A DNA stretch of 64,000 nt from the NCBI RefSeq assembly GCF_019449275.2, contig NZ_JAHZQZ020000019.1:97134-161133 (forward strand), in the 5' to 3' direction. Under the pieces are notes generated by a model, which ran no database searches, was not told where the DNA came from, and saw nothing but the letters and a program-made list of their open reading frames with translations. Positions within the stretch are counted from its first letter, which is position 1; each line of letters opens with the position of its first letter. Position numbers and translations under genes: made by a program. The DNA is from Microbacterium sp. HD4P20 (GTDB lineage Bacteria; Actinomycetota; Actinomycetes; Actinomycetales; Microbacteriaceae). Positions 58,601 through 64,000 of the stretch are shown here, piece after piece.

Positions 58601-59194
58601 ATGGAGATCGACATCATCGACCATGAGCCGCCCTATCGCGTCGGCATCGTCATCGGGAGCCTGTCGCGCGAGTCCATCAACAGACGCCTGGCGTCGGCGC
58701 TGCAGGGGGTCGCACCGCGTGAGTTCGAGTTCTTCGAGATCACGTACGGCGAGCTTCCGCTGTACAACCGTGACCTCGACGAGGACTATCCGCAGTCGGC
58801 ACGCGACCTCAAGGTCGCGATCCAGTCCGCAGACGCCGTGATGTTCGTGACGCCCGAGTACAACCGGTCGATCCCCGGCCCGCTGAAGAACGCGATCGAC
58901 TGGGGGAGCCGGCCGTACGGCGACAACGCGTGGGACGACAAGCCCACCGCCGTCATCGGCGCCTCGCCCGGCAAGATCGGCACCGCGGTCGCCCAGCAGA
59001 CCCTGCGCAGCACTCTCAGCTACCTCAATGCCCGCCAGATGACCTCGCCCGAGGCCTACATCCAGGTCACGCCGGGGCTGATCGAGGACGACGGCACCGT
59101 CACCGATCCTGAGGTGGAGGAATTCCTGCGCGCGTTCATGGCGAAGTTCCTGCAGTACACCGGACGGGTGCTCACGGTGATCCCCGGCGATTGA
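58601..59194 (+). CDS. NADPH-dependent FMN reductase
   Basis: 197 residues from ATG at 58601, with GAGGAAGG upstream. Flavodoxin-like fold: YRVGIVIGSLSRESINRRLA binds the FMN phosphate, FVTPEYNRSIPGPLKNAIDW is the hallmark of this family (YP_P_LKNAIDW), and AVIGASPGKIGTAVAQQTLR follows. Provides reduced flavin or reduces quinones/azo compounds. The end overlaps the converging GNAT gene by 23 bases. Confidence 0.93.
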   Translation: MEIDIIDHEPPYRVGIVIGSLSRESINRRLASALQGVAPREFEFFEITYGELPLYNRDLDEDYPQSARDLKVAIQSADAVMFVTPEYNRSIPGPLKNAIDWGSRPYGDNAWDDKPTAVIGASPGKIGTAVAQQTLRSTLSYLNARQMTSPEAYIQVTPGLIEDDGTVTDPEVEEFLRAFMAKFLQYTGRVLTVIPGD

Positions 59195-59702
59195 CGTCCC
59201 GTCGATCGCCCCGGACCATGCGGATCTCGTGGGCGCCGCCGAGGCGCTCGTCGTCCTTCGACGTGCCGTCGGGTGCGAAGCCGTTGCGCTCGTAGAAGGC
59301 GCGGGCACGGGGGTTGTCTTCGAGCACCCACAGCGATGCCGGGCCGCCACCGAGCGCGGCGTCGAGCAGGAGCTGGCCGGCGCCGCTGCCATGATGCGCC
59401 CGCAGCACGTTGATCGAGTACAGCTCGGTCGTATCCTCGCGATCGGCGTCGCGGCAGGCGCCGGCCCACGCGAACCCGACGATCGCGCCCTCGCGCTCGG
59501 CGACCCAGAGCGTCTGCGGGCCGAGCGTGGATTCGCCGGCGAGCAGGCGCGCGAGAGCCGCCGCGCGCTCGGGTATCGGTCGCCCCTCGATCACGTCGTC
59601 GGCGAGCTTGCCGGTATAGGTCTCGCGCCACGTGTCCACGTGCACCCGCGCGATCGCGAGCGCATCATCGGCGGTCGCGGTGCGGACGGTGACGTCACCC
59701 AT
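59172..59702 (-). CDS. GNAT family N-acetyltransferase
   Basis: 176 residues from ATG at 59702. Acetyl-CoA site SINVLRAHHGSGAGQLLLDA (variant Q/RxxGxG/A, here HGSGAG), preceded by LWVAEREGAIVGFAWAGACR and followed by LWVLEDNPRARAFYERNGFA. Typical length. Substrate unknown. The start lies inside the end of the SRPBCC-like gene (8-base overlap), so the two are probably cotranscribed. The tail runs 23 bases into the oppositely oriented reductase gene. Confidence 0.9.
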   Translation of the reverse strand: MGDVTVRTATADDALAIARVHVDTWRETYTGKLADDVIEGRPIPERAAALARLLAGESTLGPQTLWVAEREGAIVGFAWAGACRDADREDTTELYSINVLRAHHGSGAGQLLLDAALGGGPASLWVLEDNPRARAFYERNGFAPDGTSKDDERLGGAHEIRMVRGDRRDVNRRGSP

Positions 59703-60258
59703 TCCGCTCGCCCGCGGGAGCCGCCTCGCTCGATGGGTTCTGCGCAGTCTCGGAGTCGGGCCGGGTCTCGGGGTCGTGAGCCCACGTCGGCGCGAGCGCG
59801 CGGATGCGAGCAGCTCGCCATTGCCACATGCCCCACAGCACCGGCCACAGCGCGGGCGCCGTCGGCCCGCCGATGACGAGCCGGTCACGCCACAGCGTCT
59901 TCGCGGGCTCGCCGGGTGCCGGCGAGATCGCCATCTGGTGGTCCCACACGTCGAGACTGGCGAGGGGACCGGTGAGCGGGATGCCGCTGTCACGGAAGAT
60001 CCGCACCGCACCGTCAGGCCCCGGCACGGTGCGCTCGCTCGCGTGGATCAACTGGCGACCCATCGGCACCGCTCCGAACGCGGACAGCTGAACCGGTATG
60101 TCGTCACCCGGGCTCCACGCCGTCGGCAGGCCGTCGGGCACGAGCGGCTCGAGGCCGAGCAGCGGACCGTACAGCTGCGCCACCGCGCGGGGCGAGTGCA
60201 CCGCCCGCCAGGCAGCATCCGGGTCGCACTCGATCACGATCTTCAGCAGGATCCGCAT
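59695..60258 (-). CDS. SRPBCC-like hypothetical protein
   Basis: 187 residues from ATG at 60258; a GTG at 60273 preceded by AGGGA is an alternative. N-terminal LLKIVIECDPDAAWRAVHSP matches the opening strand and helix of START/SRPBCC ligand-binding folds, and later SLDVWDHQMAISPAP and KTLWRDRLVIGG give the antiparallel strands. The C-terminal 25 residues are polar and disordered. Hydrophobic ligand binding is inferred from the fold only. Confidence 0.7.
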   Translation of the reverse strand: MRILLKIVIECDPDAAWRAVHSPRAVAQLYGPLLGLEPLVPDGLPTAWSPGDDIPVQLSAFGAVPMGRQLIHASERTVPGPDGAVRIFRDSGIPLTGPLASLDVWDHQMAISPAPGEPAKTLWRDRLVIGGPTAPALWPVLWGMWQWRAARIRALAPTWAHDPETRPDSETAQNPSSEAAPAGERNG

Positions 60259-60298
60259 GCTCCAGTCTCGCACCCCGTTCCCTCGGCCCACCCCCCTC

Positions 60299-61144
60299 GT
60301 CGAGGACGTGCGGTCTGGACCGGCGCGGGCTCTCAACAACGTCGAGGACGTGCGGTCTCGTCGAGCACGTACGGTCGCGACGGGCGCGGGCTCGCGGGCA
60401 CGTGCGGGCACGTGGGGCATGTGCGGGCGCGGCCGGCGCGGGCTCTCCACAACGTCGAGGACGTGCGGTCTCGACGGCGGGCGCGGGCTCTGCGAGCACG
60501 TGCGGGTGCGGCGAGCACGTACGGTCTGGGCCGGCGCGGGCTCTCAACAACGTCGAGGACGTGCGGTCTCGCCGAGGACGTAGGTTCTCGACGCCGAGGA
60601 CGTGCGGTCTCGGCGAGGACGTGCGGTCTCGACGGGCGCGGGCTCTGCGAGCACGTGCGGGCGCCGCGAGCACGTACGGTCTGGGCCGGCGCGGGCTCTC
60701 AACGTCGAGGACGTGCGGTCTCGCCGAGGACGTAGGTTCTCGACGCCGACGACGTGCGGTCTCGGCGAGCACGTACGGTCTCGACGGGTGCGGGCTCGCA
60801 GGCACGTGCGGGCACGCGGGGCATGTGCGGGCGCGGCCGGCGCGGGCTCTCAACGTCGAGGACGTACGGTCTCGCCGAGGACGTAGGTTCTCGACGCCGA
60901 CGACGTGCGGTCTCGGCGAACACGTACGGTCTCGACGGGTGCGGGCTCGCGGGCACGTGCGGGCACGTGGGGCATGTGCGGGCGCGGCGAGCACGTACGG
61001 TCTCGACGGGCGCGGGCTCTCAACGTCGAGGACGTGCGGTCTGGGCGGCGCGGGCTCTCAACGTCGAGGACGTGCGGTCTCGCCGAGGACGTAGGTTCTC
61101 GACGCCGAGGACGTGCGGTCTCGGCGAGGACATGCGGTCTCGAC
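60299..61144. repeat. 846-bp array of degenerate repeats related to the 82-bp palindrome
   Basis: About 20 copies of a core GAGGACGTGCGGTCTCG (variants CACGTACGGTC) and four copies of GAGGACGTAGGTTCTCGAC. A higher-order unit of roughly 100-110 bp, starting CTCTCAACGTCGAGG and ending GCGCGGGCTC, recurs about four times (near 60541, 60697, 60847 and 61057). The left end (CCCACCCCCCTCGTCGAG) and right end (TCGGCGAGGACATGCGGTCTCGAC) match the two ends of the 82-bp elements, especially copy C. Confidence 0.85.
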
Positions 61145-61167
61145 GGCGGGCGCGGGGCGCGCGGATC

Positions 61168-61173
61168 TAGGCT
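61168..61173 (+). promoter_or_regulatory. -10 element for comB
   Basis: TAGGCT, six bases, ATG at 61180. The repeat array ends 23 bases upstream, so a -35 region would fall at the array's edge. Confidence 0.5.
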
Positions 61174-61179
61174 GGACCG

Positions 61180-61887
61180 ATGCCCGAGAGCCCGTTCGAC
61201 CAGCGCCGGTACCAGGTCCGCTTCGAGTGGGGCGCGGCGGGCCTTGTCCGACTCGCACCCGCCGACGTGATCGTGGTGGTCGACGTCTTGCGGTTCAGCA
61301 CGACGGTGACGGATGCCGTCGGCCGCGGTGACACGGTGCCGCTGGACGCGGCGGCGCATGCGGTCTCGCTCAACGGTGCGGCCGTCGCGCAAGCGGCAGC
61401 CGTGTCGGACGCGGTCGTGATGCTCGGATGCCTGCGCAATGCGTCGGCCGTTGCTCGCGCGATCCTCGCCGAGCAGCAGCGCCGCGGCGACCGCACCAGC
61501 ATCGCGGTCATCGCGGCGGGAGAACTCGCCGGGCGCGAGCCCTCGGCGCCGCTGCGGTTCGCGGTCGAGGATCAGCTCGGTGCCGGGGCGATCATCGACG
61601 CGCTCGGCGCGCTCGGTGTCGATCACACGTCGCCCGAGGCCGCCGCGGCGTGCGAGTCCTTCCGAGGCCTGCGCGGCGCGATGCGCCACCTCCTCACCGC
61701 GAGCGGGTCTGGTCAGGAGCTGATCGAGCGCGGCGCCCGCCACGAGGTGCTGAGCGCCGCAGCGGTGGACGCGGCTGAGCCCGCGCATCGCGAGACTCCG
61801 CCGGGCACGGCCGGACCGACGAGCATCGCGCGGGTCGCGGCATCCGTCGTCCCTGTGCTGCGCGACGGGATCTTCGCCGCCTACTGA
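61180..61887 (+). CDS. comB: 2-phosphosulfolactate phosphatase family protein (ComB-like)
   Basis: 235 residues from ATG at 61180. Family marks: RFEWGAAGLVRLAPADVIVV followed by VVDVLRFSTTVTDAVGRGDT, LGCLRNASAVARAIL, VIAAGELAG and LRFAVEDQLGAGAIIDAL. ComB removes phosphate from 2-phosphosulfolactate in coenzyme M synthesis; in actinobacteria, which do not make methane, homologues occur without the rest of the pathway and the true substrate is uncertain. Mg2+-dependent and cytoplasmic. No other CoM genes are visible nearby. Confidence 0.85.
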   Translation: MPESPFDQRRYQVRFEWGAAGLVRLAPADVIVVVDVLRFSTTVTDAVGRGDTVPLDAAAHAVSLNGAAVAQAAAVSDAVVMLGCLRNASAVARAILAEQQRRGDRTSIAVIAAGELAGREPSAPLRFAVEDQLGAGAIIDALGALGVDHTSPEAAAACESFRGLRGAMRHLLTASGSGQELIERGARHEVLSAAAVDAAEPAHRETPPGTAGPTSIARVAASVVPVLRDGIFAAY

Positions 61888-61897
61888 TCCGCGCGGG

Positions 61898-62386
61898 CTA
61901 CCGCGGCGTCATCGCGGCCAGCCGGACGGCCGGGGTGATCTCGCGCCGGGTCCACGTGAACAGGAACCGCTCGTCGAAGACGCGCGCGCACTTCGCGCAC
62001 GACGTCGGGCGGACCGCCTTGCGGTGACGGTAGGCGACGTGCCCGGACGGGCACACCCCGATCCACGGCGCCAGCTCGGTGGCGGTCTCGCCGCCGTGGG
62101 TGGTGCCGCCGACATAGCCGAGCTCGCGCGCGACGGCCTTCCACCGCGGACCGTGGCCGGCCGCGGCGCCTGCCAGGGCGTGGGCGACCTCGTGCAGCAG
62201 GGTCTGGTGATTGGTGTCGTCGTCGTACCGCGCGGCGAGGTAGCGCGACACGCTGATGCGCTTGTGCGTGTAGTCGCACAGGCCTGCGCGGCGCTTGGCG
62301 TTGTCGAACGCGAAGGTCCAGGACGAGTCGAGGTGGGCGTCGATGAGGGCTTCGGCCCAGTGCCGCACGCGATGCAGTTCCGACAT
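61898..62386 (-). CDS. SprT-like zinc metalloprotease-domain protein
   Basis: 162 residues from ATG at 62386. Zinc motif TLLHEVAHALAG (HExxH plus distal His in GHGPRWKAVARELG). The C-terminal zinc ribbon is seen as GVCPSGHVAYRHRK and TSCAKCARVF. The order matches the SprT/Spartan family, small cytoplasmic peptidases; eukaryotic Spartan cleaves DNA-protein crosslinks, while the role of bacterial SprT is poorly defined. TAGCCT six bases before the ATG supports the start. It converges on comB, with 10 bases between stops. Confidence 0.88.
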   Translation of the reverse strand: MSELHRVRHWAEALIDAHLDSSWTFAFDNAKRRAGLCDYTHKRISVSRYLAARYDDDTNHQTLLHEVAHALAGAAAGHGPRWKAVARELGYVGGTTHGGETATELAPWIGVCPSGHVAYRHRKAVRPTSCAKCARVFDERFLFTWTRREITPAVRLAAMTPR

Positions 62387-62392
62387 GGAGTC

Positions 62393-62398
62393 AGGCTA
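62393..62398 (-). promoter_or_regulatory. -10 element for the SprT-like gene
   Basis: TAGCCT on the minus strand, six bases from the ATG at 62386. The stop of the preceding TPR-like gene is only about 40 bases away. Confidence 0.5.
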
Positions 62399-62436
62399 GA
62401 AGATATCTACGACACTCGGGCTTCGCGCAGCCACCG

Positions 62437-62964
62437 TCAGCTTGCGACGGATGCCGCGGCCCGGCGCCGGTCGGCCGCGTCGATGGCGAGCAGCGTGGAC
62501 TCGAGCTGATCCTCGGTCGCGCCGGAGTCCTGGCGCAGGAAGAGCGCGCGCTTGAAGTCCTTGCGCGCGGACTCGAAGTCGCCGCCGTCGAAGTTCACCT
62601 TGCCGCGGTGCTGATACGCGAAGGCGGCGATGCTCGCCCAGCCCTGACCCTCGGCCTCTTCGGCGCACGTGGTGAGCTCCTGCTCGGCGGCGGCGAAGGC
62701 GCCACGCGCCTGCAGCACGGTGGCGTGCAGGATGCGGGCGCGCAACAGGTCCTTGCGGGTACCCGCCATGCGCGCGACGCGGACGGACTGCTCCGAGATG
62801 ATGAGCGCGTCCTCGCTGCGGTCGAGCACCTTCAACAGCCAGACCCGCTCCAGGAGGGCTGGAAGGCTGCGTTGATCGCCGATCTCGTCGAGCCGCTCCT
62901 TGCATTGCCGGGGGTCGACCATCTCGTGCAGGGTGACGGGGTCGTATCCCTTGATGTAGCTCAC
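62437..62964 (-). CDS. TPR-like helical-repeat protein
   Basis: 175 residues from GTG at 62964, chosen because GGAG lies eight bases upstream; a GTG at 62979 is possible. Helical pairs with TPR-like spacing: PALLERVWLLKVLDRSEDALI, RARILHATVLQARGAFAAAE, IAAFAYQHRGKVNFDGGDFE and SARKDFKRALFLRQDSGATE. No catalytic or membrane region. Presumably a protein-protein interaction module; partner unknown. Confidence 0.75.
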   Translation of the reverse strand: MSYIKGYDPVTLHEMVDPRQCKERLDEIGDQRSLPALLERVWLLKVLDRSEDALIISEQSVRVARMAGTRKDLLRARILHATVLQARGAFAAAEQELTTCAEEAEGQGWASIAAFAYQHRGKVNFDGGDFESARKDFKRALFLRQDSGATEDQLESTLLAIDAADRRRAAASVAS

Positions 62965-63044
62965 GAAGACTCCCTTCACACGCGCTGCCGATCGCCCTTC
63001 CAGTGTGCCCGCTGGCACGCCCGGTGCCGGTCGTGCCACGCCGG

Positions 63045-63908
63045 TCAGCGGTCGAAGACGGATGCCGCCGGCCGGGGTGAAGGCGTCGCGTCGGCGTCGG
63101 TGGCGACGCGCGCGCCGCGCGCGAAGTCGTCCAGCTCGCGCCCCTCCGCGACCTTCGCCGGGTGCGGCCCGGCCGCGAGGAGCCGCGGGAGCCACTCCGT
63201 CGGCAGCGGGGCTCGGGATGCCGCGACCACGAGGTTGCCGAAGCGGCGCCCCTTGAGGGTCTGCACCTCGGCGAGGACGATGACATGATCGAGCACCGCC
63301 TGCACGGTGGCGACCTGGCGGCGGGCGAATGCCAGCCCGGCGCCGTCGGCGACGTTGACCAGCAGCACGCCGTCGGGGGCGAGGAAGCGCGCCGCGGCGG
63401 TGAAGAACTCCACCGTGGTCAGGTGCGCGGGGGTCTGCGCCCCCGAGTACACGTCCGACACGACCAGGTCGGCGGCGCCGACGAGGCCGGCGGGCAAGCG
63501 CGCCAGCACCTCGCGCGCATCGCCGATCCGCATCCGGATCGAGGCGCCACGGGGCAGTGGAAGGTTCTCGCGCACGAGATCCCACAGAGCCGGCTCGAGC
63601 TCGACGACCTGTTGCCGCGAGCCCGGCCGGGTCGCCTCGACGTACCGCGGAAGGGTCAGTGCGCCCGCTCCCAGGTGGATCGCGGTGAGCGGCTGCCCCG
63701 GCATCCGGAGTCTGTCGATGACCGCGCCCATGCGCGCGACGTATTCGAAGTGCAGGTGGGTGGGATCGTCGAGGTCGATGTGCGACTGAGGTGTGCCGTC
63801 GACCTCGAGCTCGAACCCGCCGCCGAAGGTCGAGGGTAGGACTCGTGCGAGCGTCCCGTCCGACAGTCGCGCCGAGGGCACCGTCTCGTCACTCCGCCCC
63901 CGCGCCAT
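63045..63908 (-). CDS. Spermidine-synthase-like protein
   Basis: 287 residues from ATG at 63908. Rossmann methyltransferase-like core: TAIHLGAGALTLPRYVEAT as motif I, VVELEPALWDLVRENLPL with the ribose-binding acid, MRIGDAREVLARLP and LVVSDVYSGAQTPAHL as the active-site segment. The membrane half found in some fused spermidine synthases is absent. The DAY motif needed for polyamine transfer reads DVY, so aminopropyl transfer is not assured. A -10 hexamer lies seven bases before the ATG. Confidence 0.85.
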   Translation of the reverse strand: MARGRSDETVPSARLSDGTLARVLPSTFGGGFELEVDGTPQSHIDLDDPTHLHFEYVARMGAVIDRLRMPGQPLTAIHLGAGALTLPRYVEATRPGSRQQVVELEPALWDLVRENLPLPRGASIRMRIGDAREVLARLPAGLVGAADLVVSDVYSGAQTPAHLTTVEFFTAAARFLAPDGVLLVNVADGAGLAFARRQVATVQAVLDHVIVLAEVQTLKGRRFGNLVVAASRAPLPTEWLPRLLAAGPHPAKVAEGRELDDFARGARVATDADATPSPRPAASVFDR

Positions 63909-63915
63909 GCGCCTC

Positions 63916-63921
63916 AGGCTA
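63916..63921 (-). promoter_or_regulatory. -10 element for the spermidine-synthase-like gene
   Basis: TAGCCT on the minus strand, seven bases from the ATG at 63908. Directly upstream is the one-sided C/G tract at 63930-64000. Confidence 0.45.
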
Positions 63922-63929
63922 TCCCTCTT

Positions 63930-64000
63930 GTTCCCTCCCCCCTCCGTTCCCTCCCCGCCCCGCCCCCGCCCCGCGCCCCCGCCCCGCGGCCCCCGCCCCC
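63930..64000. other. Pyrimidine-rich C-tract at the window edge
   Basis: Nearly all C with interspersed G and a few T on the plus strand (CCCCGCCCCCGCCCC units). The minus strand is therefore G-rich with many runs of four or five G and could form G-quadruplexes. It continues past the window. Confidence 0.6.

Larger units (their letters stand above)
60274..61179. other. 906-bp gene-free region dominated by a repeat array
   Basis: Apart from the array at 60299-61144 it holds only a C-rich CCCACCCCCC before the array, and after it the promoter of comB. Long open frames cross the region on both strands but translate the DNA repeat into Arg/Gly/Ser-rich peptides and are not regarded as genes. Confidence 0.7.

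Noticed and set aside
60299..61144. Possible CRISPR array
   Set aside because: Repeat units differ in length and sequence, there are no unique spacers of constant size, and no cas genes are present.
60104..61788. Long open frames across the repeat array on both strands (up to about 300 codons) with internally repetitive peptides
   Set aside because: They translate the DNA repeat in GC-rich sequence with few stops, contain only Arg/Gly/Ser-rich low-complexity peptides, have no ribosome sites, and run into comB or the SRPBCC-like gene.

Overview
The window is very GC-rich DNA with bacterial gene density and many overlapping starts and stops (GTGA, ATGA). Gene content points to a Gram-positive actinomycete of the Microbacteriaceae, probably Microbacterium or a close relative: Lhr helicase beside a Nei glycosylase, a DivIVA-type coiled-coil protein, DUF6421, PspC, F420/LLM enzymes, and a strong excess of the GGATGC/GCATCC hexamer. 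The genus is inference from style and content. No rRNA, tRNA, integrase, transposase or CRISPR array was seen. Many single genes have a TANNNT hexamer 6-7 bases before the start codon, which suggests widespread leaderless transcription; I used it to choose starts. || Layout: 0-3 kb, an antiporter, a small partner protein and a TspO-like membrane protein. 3-3.8 kb, a glutamine amidotransferase. 3.9-9.4 kb, a four-gene cassette: ECF-type sigma factor, small unknown protein, cytoplasmic subtilase with NPYT repeats, and a TPR-CHAT protease. It looks like a protease-cascade or conflict system and is the best candidate for an undescribed system here. 9.5-12.1 kb, a LysR-type ligand-binding protein without a DNA-binding domain, DUF1304, a nuclease and a hexapeptide-repeat protein. 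12.4-23.8 kb, a polyamine-type uptake and catabolism island: class III aminotransferase, divergent PucR regulator, cupin, PuuB-like FAD oxidase, YtcJ amidohydrolase and PotABCD transporter. 24-36 kb, nei, lhr, pspC, an ABC-F ATPase with an attenuator-like leader, an esterase, a NUDIX-like protein and an M3 peptidase. 36-43.3 kb, DivIVA-like protein, threonine aldolase, SDR, DUF6421, Lrp/AsnC regulator and a lipid-kinase-like protein. 43.3-53.6 kb, a nine-gene minus-strand operon for the lower reductive pyrimidine pathway (beta-ureidopropionase, dihydropyrimidinase, F420/LLM oxidoreductase, five-component-type ABC uptake system, beta-alanine-type aminotransferase, CoA-acylating semialdehyde dehydrogenase). 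53.8-58.4 kb, a two-component system followed by a VOC protein and a MacB/FtsX-type ABC exporter. 58.6-63.9 kb, flavin reductase, GNAT, SRPBCC-like protein, a large repeat array, ComB-like phosphatase, SprT-like protein, a TPR-like protein and a spermidine-synthase-like protein. || The intergenic DNA is unusually structured. An exactly 82-bp palindromic element occurs three times in one orientation (12265, 17513, 40036). A fourth, hugely expanded relative fills 60299-61144. Three further palindromes of similar size but different sequence lie at 11572, 24967 and 42142. At five gene ends the last codons, usually with the stop codon, are reiterated as short tandem repeats (194-256, 2872-2947, 2962-3039, 17622-17776, 40124-40191); two of these directly follow the 82-bp palindrome. 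A palindromic repeat also appears to have inserted in frame into lhr.
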